Positions 46,201-54,173 are shown, numbered from the stretch's first letter. The stretch: DNA of 64,000 bases from CAZGCA01 sp964524145 (GCA_964524145.1 CAZGCA010000006.1:37730-101729), one strand, 5' to 3'. Numbers and translations: made by a program. Notes: a model not told the origin generated them from the letters alone.

Positions 46201-49200
46201 GGCGGGTCATCAACGCCCGGCAGCAGCGTCACAAACCCTATACCGCGGAGACCCCACGGGTGTTCGTCGAATATCTCGTACTCGTCCGAAGGCTGCAAAG
46301 GCGCAGGCGGTGCCGTGAATATGTCCGGGTCCGGCGCGGTCGGCGTCCCGGGACCCCAACTCACGATACCCACAGAGAAGTCGTCGTTCGCCTCCACCTC
46401 GCCGCTGCTCCGCAACACCAGGAAGAAATCGTCGCCATAGTCCGGGTCGCCGGGAATCGGAACGCCCCGGTCGGTCCGGCCAAACGTGGCAGGGACCGGC
46501 AGCCTCAACGTGCCCGGGTCATCGTAATTGGCGCCCGGAGTCTGCGACTTCGAGAAGTCGGGCGTTACGCCGGGCGACGAGAACACCATCCGCACCTGGG
46601 TCGGCGCCTCTCCCGCGACGCCTATGAAATCCGGCACATCATCAAACTGGACCGGCAAGTCTATGTCGGGATCGAACACGCCGTTGGTGTTGCCGGGATC
46701 GGCGTCGTTGTCCACATACAGTCCGACACCGCTCGTGGCCGAGTCGGTGGTAAACGGCACCAGGTCAACCTGCGCGTTGAAGTTCTGGTCCTCGCCGATG
46801 TTGTAAAACTCCGCCGTCAACTGCTCGAAGTACGTATCGGAGAACACGTTCGTATCGTCCAGAAGCGTGGCAATATCAAGACCTATCACCGGTATCGGGC
46901 CGCAGAACCGCTGGAGTTCCTGAACGTCGGGCACGAGGTCGCCGTTAGTGTCACGATCGGGCACAACAAGGTTGTGCAGGTCCGTGGGCACGTTCGCGCG
47001 CAACTGCGATATCGACCAGATCCGGGTCACGTCGTCTCCAAGACTTACCTCGACCGGCAGTTGCACTCCCGCCGTGTTGAACGGGCTCCCTTTGCCACCC
47101 CAGTTCTGTGCAAAACCCAACTCGACATCATGGCGCAGGCTGCCGCTCGCGGGCGACAAGCCCGTCGGGTTGAACACAATGCCGGCAAACGGTATGGCAA
47201 TCTCGATTCTGTCATCAAAGCTTATTGTGTCGGAGGTTCTCACCACAATAAACAGGTCGTCTCCGGCGTTGTTCGGAACGCTCGAGTCTGTATCGCCAAC
47301 GGGCCATTCCGGCTCCACTGGCTCGCCACCACGATGCTCGATGTCGTCGGGCGGAAGCGGAAACGCCGTCACCGGCCTGAACGTGATGACGTGACCGTAG
47401 ACGTCCGGCGAGAGCATGCTCAGGTGCTGGGGATCGGGATCGTTGAACGGGTAGTCCGGATTGCCGTCACCGTCCCGATCCTGCTGCTGCACGTCCGGGA
47501 CGCCGTCGCGGTCGCGGTCCTGGAACGCAATCCCGTCGAGGTCTATCGGCACTATCTCTTCGCTCAGCGAGGGGCCCGTACAGACAACCTGCGTGTCGGC
47601 GCCGTTGAACCAACCCTCACCGCTCTCGTACGTCTTGTCGTCCATATACAGTGATATGCCGCTCGGACCCGTACCGTCAGGCGAGATCGGCATCAGGTCG
47701 GACGGCTCGAACCCGCGGCCTTGCTCCTGACCAAGGTAGTCGTGTGTCACCACGGCTGCGGTGATCTCTTCGATAAAGATATCCTGCCCGATTGGCTCAG
47801 TCGTGCTGCAGACGTTTATGCCGAATACAGGCATGGGTTCCGAGCTCTTGTCGACTCTCGTTGACATAACGCGGTGCTTGTAGGCATCCAGGAAGAAGTT
47901 GCGTTCCTCGGTCCAGGTTGGCGCGACCGTCTGCAATCCCGGCAGCGTCCACCAGGTGTCGCTGATAGGCGATAGAAATGGCGGGGCCGAGAAAAGCGTC
48001 GGTGGGACCGGGAAGAAAGGCGACCGCGGCCCGTCGGCATCTGCGTCGAAGCTGAGGAAGAACGGAACGGTCTCATACGGGCCGGCTGCCTGAGAATAAT
48101 CGCTTGCGGACGGTATTGTCCTCACAAGATCGTGTACGTCCAGCACTGCGCTCGAAACCGGCGCATCTCGCTCTTCGAGGTGAAAGTCGATCGCAGGACC
48201 CGAAGCTCCCGGGAAATCGGGCCTCGAGAACAGCACCCCGCCCGGAAACTTGTAGTTCTCCGGCGTACCATAACCCGTGCGCGCTGCCTCCTGGCGGGCC
48301 AGCACGTTGAGCGGATGGTTGTCGTCGGTCATGATCTCGACGTCGACGTACGCGCGGAAGTCGGCCCCAAACTCTATCGAGGTGCCGTCTCCGGAACCTC
48401 CTGCGGGGTAATAGGTTATATAACCCGAGTCAGGGAGCACCGTCACAAAAAAGTCCACAAGGTCGTCCGGCGTCTCTATATCGTCCGGCGTCTCGAGCGT
48501 GATGTCCGGGCACCCATCGTTCGGAACTACCAAGCCGGAGAGAGGTCCCGGGCGGACGGACGTATAAACAGCGTGATCAACGTCGAGCACTATCACCCAT
48601 TCGGGATCGTCCGGTTGCGCGAGCGGGTCGGTCCCGCCCCATTCGCCGCCCGCATCAGATCGGTAGTTTGGCACGTAGAAATACGGCAGGCTGAAACCCG
48701 GCAGCGTTGGCCCGCGAACGCTTTGCCTGTTCTTGCGAACCGCGTAGTAGATGGGCGTCGTTGGGTACACATAGTCTTCTTCCGCGTTGAACGATCCGTC
48801 GTCGTTGCCATCTTTCCACACGTCTATGCCCTGCCACCCGGGAAGCTCCCATTCCAGGTATGGCATCGGATGGAAGCCCGTTACAGGGTTCAACCCGCCG
48901 TCGCCGGGATAGAGCGCCGGATACGGCGGGTTCCCGCTACCCCAGCGGCCGTGCTGTATGCCGCCGCCTATATCCGTAATAGAGATAGTGATCCGCTCGA
49001 GAAACACCGGGACGCAGTTTTCGCCGCAGCAATTGGTGCCGGCGTGCGCGCTGAACCCTAGCACCGGGTGTGGAACGTCCAGTCGAGCAACGGTCGGCAG
49101 CGTATACGACCTGATCCACCCCTCGGTGCTGAGCGTGTCGGGCCGGGGACGTGAATCCTGGTCGGGAGTGACAGGCTTCAAATAGATGCTCTGGTTACGA

Positions 49201-50786
49201 CGGTAGGGCTCGAAACTGCCCGAAATGCTGCTCGTCACCGCCACGTCTTCCGTGCAGCCTTCAAACTCGCCCGGGCCCGGCGTCGTGCGGATACCGCCCG
49301 TGTTCGGAAACGCCTGGCCATACATCAGAGCCGAGAACCCTGCATCCATCGGGAAATACTGGCCCAGTTGCAGCACGGCAAAGATGTCGTTGCCCGAGAA
49401 CGGGTCGTCGTCCGTGGTCAGTATGCGCACGTTGCGCTGGTAGCCCGTTATCCGCCATACAAACTCCAACTGGCCCAGAGGCATGCCGCCAACGAAAACG
49501 CGAGGCGCGTTCACCGGGTTGTTAATCGACTGGCCGCCGTTGAGCGGGTTACCGTAAAACGGGTCGGGCGTCGCACCGGGGTTGACTACGACGTCCACCC
49601 CGTTGGCGAGCTCGAAGTCCGTGCCGCCGAACCCGAGAAGCGATGGTCGTCCCATCGTCTCGGGGAACTGGTAGTTGAACTCGCCGGATTCGCCCTCAAG
49701 CGTGGTCCCGTCATCGCCCCACAGCGCCACATAGGGGATGGCCCGGGCGAGCCAGTCCCTCATTCGCGCTTGGATCTGGACCGGGGTGGGGTCGTCCGAC
49801 GTATCGATCTGCGCGTAGTCCATTGCATCGGTGAGAACGATCACGTGCACTTCGTCCAGAAAGCCCGGCTGCGTGGTCGTATAGTCGACGTCGTTCACGG
49901 AGATGTTCATTCCAATGACGGCTATCGGCCCCTGGCCGGGAATGAAATCGTCGCCGTCCTCGATGAGCAGCTCGCAGGATGCCGTCACCTCCGGCACTTC
50001 GCCGACGGCCTCGAGACAGCCCGGAAACTCCGGCAATCCCGGCGTGGTAACCACCCCGCCTTCCTGGGTGATCACTCCAGTGTCATCACGGATTTGCGCC
50101 CGCACAAACGCTGTCACCACCGCATCGGCAGGAAACAACCCGTCCAACTGGAGCGACACGAAGAAGTCGAAACCCTCGAACTGGGACTCGTCAGTGCGTA
50201 TGACGTCCGCTCCAGAACCGGCGACGAATTGCCATGTGAACAGGATCGCGTCGAACTGCGCGCCGGTGACAGGGTCAGCCTGCTCCCCGAGCAGCGTGGC
50301 ACCGCCCGCTCCGCCAAACTGCTGCGGATTGGCCTCGAACACCTCGACGCCACCGCCTTGCAACCGCCTGTCGTACAGCTCGCCGGCCGTGTAATTGAAC
50401 ACGCCGCTGAACCCTTCGGTCGTCGCGTCGTCGTCGATCCAGAGCGAGACGTCCGGAAACATGCTGTTCAAGTAGTCTATGTCGGTTTGGCCGGGATCGG
50501 GCTTGTAATCCAGAACGTTCGTGAGCAGCAGAAACGATATCTCTGCCACCTTCGCTTGGCCGACCATCAACTGGTCACCCACATAGACGTTGATACCGAT
50601 CGCCGGGCCCGGGATGCCGCCCGGCGGCGGTGGGGCATACCGGTTCAGTAGTATCGTGCACTCGGCGGTAACGTCAATCTCCTGCTGGCCCGTTACCATC
50701 CGAGGCACGCACAGCAGCGCCACGAGAACGGTCGCGGCTATCCCCAGAGACACGAAACACGCATGGGCTGGTCTTTGTGATTTCAC
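37236..50786 (-). CDS. 4,516-residue secreted protein of three superrepeats with CFI-box C-terminus
   Basis: The start is a GTG at 50786 with GGAGG nine bases upstream. A signal peptide covers about 1-33 (SLGIAATVLVALLCVP, cleavage near TGQ). Two related segments of about 230 residues (beginning VTAECTILL and VTASCELLI) open the protein. The rest is three related blocks of about 1,320 residues, seen from the shared block ends: IPT/TIG-like pairs start near residues 1,580, 2,910 and 4,230, the last before the tail. Within blocks, GDDFFLVLRTS, QVRMVFSSPG and TDIGGD-type motifs recur, and DxDxDG loops are frequent. CFVATAAYGTGLADELETLR begins at residue 4,416, then a membrane helix (about 4,482-4,503) and an RRRR tail. 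It is an exported, probably surface-anchored protein. No catalytic site was recognised. Confidence 0.88.
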   Translation of the reverse strand: MKSQRPAHACFVSLGIAATVLVALLCVPRMVTGQQEIDVTAECTILLNRYAPPPPGGIPGPAIGINVYVGDQLMVGQAKVAEISFLLLTNVLDYKPDPGQTDIDYLNSMFPDVSLWIDDDATTEGFSGVFNYTAGELYDRRLQGGGVEVFEANPQQFGGAGGATLLGEQADPVTGAQFDAILFTWQFVAGSGADVIRTDESQFEGFDFFVSLQLDGLFPADAVVTAFVRAQIRDDTGVITQEGGVVTTPGLPEFPGCLEAVGEVPEVTASCELLIEDGDDFIPGQGPIAVIGMNISVNDVDYTTTQPGFLDEVHVIVLTDAMDYAQIDTSDDPTPVQIQARMRDWLARAIPYVALWGDDGTTLEGESGEFNYQFPETMGRPSLLGFGGTDFELANGVDVVVNPGATPDPFYGNPLNGGQSINNPVNAPRVFVGGMPLGQLEFVWRITGYQRNVRILTTDDDPFSGNDIFAVLQLGQYFPMDAGFSALMYGQAFPNTGGIRTTPGPGEFEGCTEDVAVTSSISGSFEPYRRNQSIYLKPVTPDQDSRPRPDTLSTEGWIRSYTLPTVARLDVPHPVLGFSAHAGTNCCGENCVPVFLERITISITDIGGGIQHGRWGSGNPPYPALYPGDGGLNPVTGFHPMPYLEWELPGWQGIDVWKDGNDDGSFNAEEDYVYPTTPIYYAVRKNRQSVRGPTLPGFSLPYFYVPNYRSDAGGEWGGTDPLAQPDDPEWVIVLDVDHAVYTSVRPGPLSGLVVPNDGCPDITLETPDDIETPDDLVDFFVTVLPDSGYITYYPAGGSGDGTSIEFGADFRAYVDVEIMTDDNHPLNVLARQEAARTGYGTPENYKFPGGVLFSRPDFPGASGPAIDFHLEERDAPVSSAVLDVHDLVRTIPSASDYSQAAGPYETVPFFLSFDADADGPRSPFFPVPPTLFSAPPFLSPISDTWWTLPGLQTVAPTWTEERNFFLDAYKHRVMSTRVDKSSEPMPVFGINVCSTTEPIGQDIFIEEITAAVVTHDYLGQEQGRGFEPSDLMPISPDGTGPSGISLYMDDKTYESGEGWFNGADTQVVCTGPSLSEEIVPIDLDGIAFQDRDRDGVPDVQQQDRDGDGNPDYPFNDPDPQHLSMLSPDVYGHVITFRPVTAFPLPPDDIEHRGGEPVEPEWPVGDTDSSVPNNAGDDLFIVVRTSDTISFDDRIEIAIPFAGIVFNPTGLSPASGSLRHDVELGFAQNWGGKGSPFNTAGVQLPVEVSLGDDVTRIWSISQLRANVPTDLHNLVVPDRDTNGDLVPDVQELQRFCGPIPVIGLDIATLLDDTNVFSDTYFEQLTAEFYNIGEDQNFNAQVDLVPFTTDSATSGVGLYVDNDADPGNTNGVFDPDIDLPVQFDDVPDFIGVAGEAPTQVRMVFSSPGVTPDFSKSQTPGANYDDPGTLRLPVPATFGRTDRGVPIPGDPDYGDDFFLVLRSSGEVEANDDFSVGIVSWGPGTPTAPDPDIFTAPPAPLQPSDEYEIFDEHPWGLRGIGFVTLLPGVDDPPKGLGPETNNNLRLNYYRSRSFERIQSAGFQVVPGTCGAVGDEIQIEDVYPSLLARVTPPNGSQTFLIFGRGFGSTPTVTLGGANITVLYSGGTLIVARIPGGTTLSDNLLEVTNDAGNSDTDNVLITLVDAVPPTITSVTPGSGRAGTAVTIRGMNFESNADVFFGGTPRGGIVADNIDVDLSGAEITCNAPAGLSGPQPVRVENTTTGLIAISYPIPNVTEPDNYEGGFVYTGAGPGLPEPGSPPTVDGESLIIDNYGFLPNNVPLPLYGINASFEPVDADGLPLGVDEVLDSVTVVLLYPDNEDNEYWFAPIPSDIEEVTLWVDGFSTAEDYNGQFVYVEPEYRSAFDDQPVASLPGSAGVYTFGGLAYTFQNIGQAIPVNDEGLYEGNDFFVTFSSSSVLRNYDFWLLNITSGYYGVAIRGSLEDVELQPYQPDDVFEPVTSDTDQYISQFVVFDATPGPFWGDRPAWTYFRPGYPGWVGIGVYHYTTPNEMWRPRWDSALDPPPYERFWNSNQQSVLIPLEQPYSVIGIDVHGGDGDEDRIYPPGNIYLDEITVAITDIGGDPDRAGSGGFNPITGLDPIQWGFTAIGAPPWNGDVTFSGIAVWQDTNGNGDFDPPTFGGEGQVELVDLPYDFYEFPTWEYLADPDPAVEGEDPQWRITLRPWLVREPPDQQPEISAVPAGGDITVEDIDDRMMDLFVVIRADSGFTDASDTAGDGQGIEYGADIRAFVPPMEINPITGQLEGGIRFSSMRAPSDFAQITLREDWARPAKAVVEIHDWVQSFTSNNDFAFDSGASAGGVEAAPFFIDMFDMPPQGPRSVFFPNPPPSPFSMGFQPRLLIQRVEANSDPVCMLGINVVNTPDPITTAINDMFVQSITVALVERNQFPENEFDANFDIMAVSPDGLGDSGISLWADNTDPAVSDIGTFWRFEETRVPFRTTGFSETPQPIDLDGDNVADIDGYLITLQLTEGFQVPPDDNYDGLGLQVDVSDGNHGGDDLFICVQTSSNITFGDGFEMVLPAGGIDFRPAGRSNASASRKYHPDEPLEGYDDWINALGGFFDSEFESQNAGTARDHGALNATVAAALTDLTMLGQQIPQNSEPTAVIGFDMSTQFEVAPPFESYFEYLLVEFYNKGTDTDEDGRVDDQDFDPRVDLMPFSTDSSVSGVALYRDNDDDAGNTNGVFDPDIDTPVTFDDPPDFVGVSGEPPMQVRMVFSSPGTDDLAGTPSGPTITPQGSQPQLRQLIPDGTGRDALGAPIPGHPDYGDDFFLVLRTSQDLRLGDDFSVAIVSWGPPTPTAPDPDTFTSPPAPTQPSDEFDIFQDFPWGNQAIGFVTVFPPLSDPSGYDFFRSTSQARMQTNTLTGILGEIVEPGDLSISGVFPTTVGRIVPNEGRLVIGIQGTGFAIDLTVTIGGVVCDLLYVTETLLIVGVPAGSELSNGTIVVARPEPPASVEASLTIVDADQPVINSVRPGSGDEGTTVTITGGNFDDDARVIFGDLQTGTLATDPVVQSNGTLITVTAPFGVGAVPVAVENPTTGLIAISYPIPDPGEPDGYDGGFLYGEGPPLTEPGSPPSLAVEELVPSQGALMPNTEGLLFGLNLSFDPVDADGNPLGVIEFLDSITVILGPDSDFETPPWRYPQLDDFAQLNIYRDGLSIAEDRNGVFDLETDELITSVTSDRAVRVGVSSIQFTFENIAEQLPLTDEGLYAGNDYFVTIVASPDLHTWVRFAASIPVGRAGIIIGPYEPDAQFEGVEGANYYAVRFGVYDATPLALPELFYETYASLVLPGEREVDFDRYLYVPPGEFERPRPDSSVEGIIQQFEFPMQQAQLLPMEQWTEVIAIDAHGGSAEDPMFIDSVTVALTDIGADVLPAGNGGFNPLTGLDPILGGGANEMGIEDPWVRAVVFSGIALYRDTNNNGVFDAPTSTGLSGDEPCKMWPTSFVYLPDPDPTVQGDDPQWRITLQMSNTTLSDPLDPNEAWLEPSADFTGEDQPLVDFFVVVRADSGFNDVSGVPGDGTGIEFGADFRAFVPPPEGEDVLTGGITFTSATRISALREPFVPSPFPQRTLPELCAKPVTAVVDLHDLVLTYPPVSGFANIPFEFSKVDEVLGSIEFVDGGAPCPCETRFSYETVPFLVSQDLPPFGPRSIFYPNPPPQLSIPFGTGEPGDAPPAPITSAIEDYARARNFDADARILSQRIDADSPSIPILGLNVVNTADENTLEFNNLYIESIAVAFLGNDGFDPLADLKPLTTDGLSESGVSLWLDNATGDSIGVFSALDDTQVELFGPQFSQAPVPVDIDGDGLADIDEAWVVTLKLMDAFQLPPDDIYDGQYAGDDLFVVVRTSENLGYRDEFEAVMPAGGIIFNPTGRSPASATQDKTHPEEGAKPFYELTRLPANVPVTLTDLTSPVGNITPSSIATPIIGIDAATLNPDVEVYLEQLVVEIYNQGPDTDGDGRVDDQDFNPTLDLMPFSANGATSGMAIYRDNDADPNNVNGVFDAADTPLTLDDAPDLIGVSGEPPIQVRMVFSSPGTDDIAGDDDVFGPGDVPMDQQPQLRQLVATTRGTNQDDPDYGDDFFVVMRTSPDIEVGDDFSAGIVSWGPDTPSGPDPDTFTAPAAPVQPSDEFDIFMEIPFGSRAIGFIEILPDDGDPDTPDFIRTSSQQRMETRILTTASSIGPGPDPPPGGPITITSVVPSTLARNLATTAPTQVLIFGSGFAPPSAVTVGGVPATVWEPTASDRQLLVDLPAGSVLLTDIVSVTNSVAETATTRVNIADGVPPTITAIVPNSGSFEVFPVQIHGTWFGGVSTTNVTFGNQLMPISSLTTMLIAADFPSSGLQIGLQPVLVTDTVTGLSALSAPKIDAFGHVISGFNFLNQPDPVRRPCFVATAAYGTGLADELETLRAFRDETLLTNAVGAALVKAYYAVSPKVADFIGDHTLARLVVRVMLKPAVFLAGNGLFGVVCIVACLALAFRSWRRRRSPTF

Positions 50787-50933
50787 GCGCGGATACCTCC
50801 ATGTTGCGGTAGGTTTAAACAGCAGATACGGGCGATGGTATACACACGAGCACCATTCGCCCCGAAGTCACTGCACGTCGGCACGACTTTCTCCTGCATG
50901 AGACAGGGTCCAACACCAGTTTTCTACCCCACT

Positions 50934-50963
50934 TTTATACCATAAATGACCCCAATTTGTCAA
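50934..50963 (-). promoter_or_regulatory. Sigma-70 type promoter of the giant-protein operon
   Basis: TTGACA (50958-50963), a perfect -35, and TATAAA (50934-50939) are 18 bp apart on the minus strand. The predicted start is near 50927, about 140 bases before the GTG at 50786. It would drive the giant gene, the small secreted protein and the metalloprotease. Confidence 0.8.
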
Positions 50964-51349
50964 CTAAAAAAGCGTGCTCGACGTTCGTAACCCGTTCATA
51001 CTGTGAAATTTTCGCTGACCCTCTGCCGGACTGCAATCTGCTAATTGTGTTTAATCAGCACCACGCGTCACGTGAATAATTGGTCAACGCGATGCCACGT
51101 CATATCGAGGGTGAAATCCTGCAACCGCCATTAACCCGCATTTCTCACCACAGATCTACTGCAACACCGGATCTGCCCATGTCTACTGCGTCGCGCTCGG
51201 TCGGCCTTCTCGACGTACTGTTCAAGTACGCCTGCGATGGCCTCGGTCGCGCTCCTTGTATCCATAGGCATCTCCGGCGTTTCGTCACGACCTCCGGTGA
51301 GAAAAGCGGGCTAAGAGGAGGGACGGACGAGCTACGTGGCAATCAGTCT

Positions 51350-51375
51350 CGTTCCCACGGTCCTCCGTGGGAACG
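51350..51375. repeat. CGTTCCCACGG palindromic element
   Basis: An 11-bp perfect inverted repeat (CGTTCCCACGG / CCGTGGGAACG) with a TCCT loop. The same short palindrome is a familiar dispersed repeat in many bacteria. It could also work as a stem after the transglycosylase gene, although no T-run follows. Confidence 0.8.
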
Positions 51376-51403
51376 GTGTTTCCCGTGAGCGCGAGGAATC
51401 CGG

Positions 51404-51486
51404 GTTCGTAGCCCCGTCTTTAGGCGGCCATTGCGATGCTAAGCGGTTCCGCTCGTCAAGACCGCCTCAAGGCGGGACTACGAACT
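51404..51486. repeat. Palindromic CCGCCTCAAGGCGG-type element
   Basis: Ends of about 26 bp (GTTCGTAGCCCCGTCTTTAG at left, and a rightward inverted copy ending GGCGGGACTACGAAC) flank a 30-bp centre. The same family occurs at 56.9 and 57.3 kb. It lies downstream of the transglycosylase gene stop. Confidence 0.85.
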
Positions 51487-51535
51487 GTGCCGGTATGGAC
51501 GGTCGTCAAACCCTAAACCCCGAACCCCAAACTTC

Positions 51536-53722
51536 TCACTCGTCTCCATACAACGTCAGGTACGCGCCGTAGCTGCCGAGCACTTTCTTCACGTAGTCCC
51601 TGGTCTCACCGATCGGAATGCTTTCTACGTACAGGTCTACGTCGTCGGTGGAAAGCTGATCCAGCCAGCGCTTGAGGTTCCCCGGCCCCGCGTTGTATGC
51701 CGGGATTACATGAAGTAGATTCGTGCCCAGCGTGCTGCGAAGGTTGCCCAGATACCAGACGCCCAGTTTTATGTTGAGAGAAGGATTCTCCATCTGCTGT
51801 TCGGCAAACCCGTCAACATTCAACCGCTCCGCGGCCCATTTCGCCGTTGCAGGCATAAGCTGCATCAACCCCACCGCGCCGGCGCTCGACACGCATCCGG
51901 GCGAGAACCGGCTTTCCTCGCGCATCACCGCCAACGCCAGAAGCGGGTCAACCTGGGCCCGGGTCGCCGCCGCAGTGACTTCCGTCCAGTACGCCAAGGG
52001 ATACAGCAACGCGGTAAACTCACCCCGCTCGAGCCTGCCCGACCAGGAAACGCTCTCGGCAACTGCAAACGAGTCACCGTAAGCCCCGGCTTCATAGAGC
52101 AGCCATGCGTACTCCAGAGCTTTCTCGTTGGCACCGAGCCTCTCCCGCAACCAGTACAGCTCGCAGTCTGCCTCCGGCAGCAGGTTCGACAGGAACAGCT
52201 TCGCCAGCCGGAAATGCTCGGTGCATTCGGCGTTTAGCGTCTCGGAAACCGCCGAACGCTCTGCAATGTCGCCGGGCTTGAACCGCAGCCGGACCTCGCT
52301 GCCCGCAACGCCCCACAACCCCGGCAGGCTTGCAGGCAACACAAGAGCCGGAGGGCCGTCATCAACCGCAACGGTACGGACAACGGCCGTCTCGGAACTC
52401 GAAGCCAGCGTGCGCAACATTGCCCTGGCCCGGAACGCGTAGAACGATAGCGGCTGTTCTGCAACGGCACGCGAGAAGTGTTGTGCGGCCGAGTGGGTCC
52501 GGCCGAGTTCCATCTGGGCCCTGCCGGCCCAGTACGCGACATCATCCACCAGCTTCGAACTCATCGGGTCATCGAGCACGGTCTGCCAGGTATCGAGCGC
52601 CTCTTGAACCCGCCCCTGCCGATACGCCATCATCCCCTTGCGAAACAGCGCGCGATCACGCAACAGCGACTCGGGATACCCCACTGCAAGAGCATCGTAG
52701 GATCCCTCCGCTTCGCCAAGCCGCGAGCGGTGCTCGAAATACTGCGCAACGTTCCACAGCACCTCGGGCGCTCCAGCCGAACCGCCGTAGTCCGAAATCA
52801 GGCGCTGCGATGCCTCAAACCATTTCGAGATTCGGCCCTGTCTGCGCATCTCTTTCCCGATTGCAGCGAGAGCCGACGACGCCTCGACCGTGCCCGGATA
52901 CTCCTCGACTAGCTCGGTCAGCGAGCTGGGTCCCTCGAAACCGTGGTTCGTCCAGCAGCGCGCCTTGCCGCGCAGAAGAAGCGTGCGGCGACGCAAGCTC
53001 GATTTTTCCGTATCCTCGCCCAGACCGTCAAGAACCGTATTGCACCATCCCAACGTCGAGCCGTAATCCTTCAGCCGAAAGTACGCCTCTGCAAGGCGCA
53101 GCTTGTCCTCGATCGTCCCGTGGCGCTCGACAAGGTCGCCCACACCGACCAGAACCGGCATATCATCTTTGCTGGAAATCGACCGGACCACCTGCCTGAG
53201 CAACAGCCGGACCCGCTCTTTCTCAGCAGTGTCCTCGATGGCGCGCGATAGCAACAGACGCGCTTCGGCACGGTCTATCGGCGATGGAAACTCCGAGAGC
53301 GCCGCCTCCAGTTGTGCGGCGGCCTCCTTCATGCTCCTCTCTCCGAGCAGAACTCGCCCCAGTTCCATCCGTGCAGGGAGAGCCAGCACCGAGTCGGGCT
53401 TGCGCGACAGCACCGACTCAAAACGCTGCTTTGCGGCGTCAAAGTCTCGTAGCTCCGCCAGGACAACACCCGATTGAAACTCGGCATAGACGGTCAGCGG
53501 CGACGAGATCGAGGCCACTTTCTCGAAATCGCTCAGCGCCTCGAGCAGACGGCCGGCTTCCTGATGCGTCCTTCCCGAGAGGTACAACTCTTCGCCGGGA
53601 ATCGCGTCGCCCTCCCCACGCGCCACGGACGCGCACGCCACCACAAGCGTGCAGGCCGCCGTCACGACCAGAAAGCCCTGCCTCCCAAACCGAGAACGGT
53701 ACCCCTCAGGATGCTGCTTCAA
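51536..53722 (-). CDS. Soluble lytic murein transglycosylase with TPR region
   Basis: 728 residues. It opens with a signal peptide or lipoprotein-like segment (FLVVTAACTLVVACASVARG). A long helical tetratricopeptide-like region covers about 45-560. The SLT catalytic domain is at about 585-715, with the catalytic Glu in AVMREESRFSP, then SSAGAVGLMQLMPATAKWAA and IPAYNAGPGNLKRWL. These are the ES, GLMQ and AYNAG signatures of family 1 lytic transglycosylases. It cuts peptidoglycan glycan strands in the periplasm, relevant for recycling or for passage of large envelope machines. Start TTG with GAGGG upstream. It overlaps the DUF523 gene by 17 bp. Confidence 0.93.
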   Translation of the reverse strand: MKQHPEGYRSRFGRQGFLVVTAACTLVVACASVARGEGDAIPGEELYLSGRTHQEAGRLLEALSDFEKVASISSPLTVYAEFQSGVVLAELRDFDAAKQRFESVLSRKPDSVLALPARMELGRVLLGERSMKEAAAQLEAALSEFPSPIDRAEARLLLSRAIEDTAEKERVRLLLRQVVRSISSKDDMPVLVGVGDLVERHGTIEDKLRLAEAYFRLKDYGSTLGWCNTVLDGLGEDTEKSSLRRRTLLLRGKARCWTNHGFEGPSSLTELVEEYPGTVEASSALAAIGKEMRRQGRISKWFEASQRLISDYGGSAGAPEVLWNVAQYFEHRSRLGEAEGSYDALAVGYPESLLRDRALFRKGMMAYRQGRVQEALDTWQTVLDDPMSSKLVDDVAYWAGRAQMELGRTHSAAQHFSRAVAEQPLSFYAFRARAMLRTLASSSETAVVRTVAVDDGPPALVLPASLPGLWGVAGSEVRLRFKPGDIAERSAVSETLNAECTEHFRLAKLFLSNLLPEADCELYWLRERLGANEKALEYAWLLYEAGAYGDSFAVAESVSWSGRLERGEFTALLYPLAYWTEVTAAATRAQVDPLLALAVMREESRFSPGCVSSAGAVGLMQLMPATAKWAAERLNVDGFAEQQMENPSLNIKLGVWYLGNLRSTLGTNLLHVIPAYNAGPGNLKRWLDQLSTDDVDLYVESIPIGETRDYVKKVLGSYGAYLTLYGDE

Positions 53723-54173
53723 CTGCTATGCCCTCTCTTATAAGTAACGCGGTGGTCACACCGCAACCGTCGACCAATACCCTATTATTATACACCAAAT
53801 TGACGCCGCATGCAGGGCTTTTGTCTGTCAGTATCGCCCGTTCGGCGCCGAGTATCTTCCCAACCCTCAACGCCTCTTGAGCGCCGCGAATGTATGCTCC
53901 AGTCACATCTGAGCCGTCATCGGCGAGCACGCGCGCCCCGCCGTCGAGCACGTCTCCGCCGCTGCCGCTGCTAATCTGGGCGGGCGAGCGTGGCGTGGGC
54001 AGCCCTCCGAGCTGCTCCGGACAAATGGGTACCAGGCAGCATGTTTCCGCAAGGCGCGCCACTTCACTGCTCAGCTTCGCTTTGCCATCGAAGCGGCAGC
54101 ACACACCGAGAAGACAGGCGCTGACAAGAACGCACTCCGTGCCGGTCGATCGACTAGACACCGCTCCGTTCAT
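53706..54173 (-). CDS. DUF523 family protein
   Basis: 155 residues. The motif VSACLLGVCCRFDGK at the N-terminus, CPEQLGGLPTPR, and later LTDKSPACGVNLVYNN are the conserved features of DUF523 proteins. The function is unknown; the Cys-rich motifs suggest a metal or cofactor site. It overlaps the VanZ-like gene by 20 bp and the transglycosylase gene by 17 bp, so it lies inside a tight operon. Confidence 0.9.
   Translation of the reverse strand: MNGAVSSRSTGTECVLVSACLLGVCCRFDGKAKLSSEVARLAETCCLVPICPEQLGGLPTPRSPAQISSGSGGDVLDGGARVLADDGSDVTGAYIRGAQEALRVGKILGAERAILTDKSPACGVNLVYNNRVLVDGCGVTTALLIREGIAVEAAS

Larger units (their letters stand above)
50787..51535. other. Gene-free gap between transglycosylase and giant gene
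   Basis: This 749-bp stretch holds the promoter of the giant gene at its left end, then about 350 bp in which I see no gene, then two palindromic repeat elements at 51.35-51.49 kb. A 100-codon open frame on the plus strand (51.08-51.39 kb) has no family signature and runs into a palindrome; I treat it as chance or repeat-derived. Confidence 0.7.

Noticed and set aside
51080..51388. 102-codon plus-strand frame in the gap before the giant gene
   Set aside because: Runs into a palindromic repeat, has no conserved motif and no ribosome-binding site.
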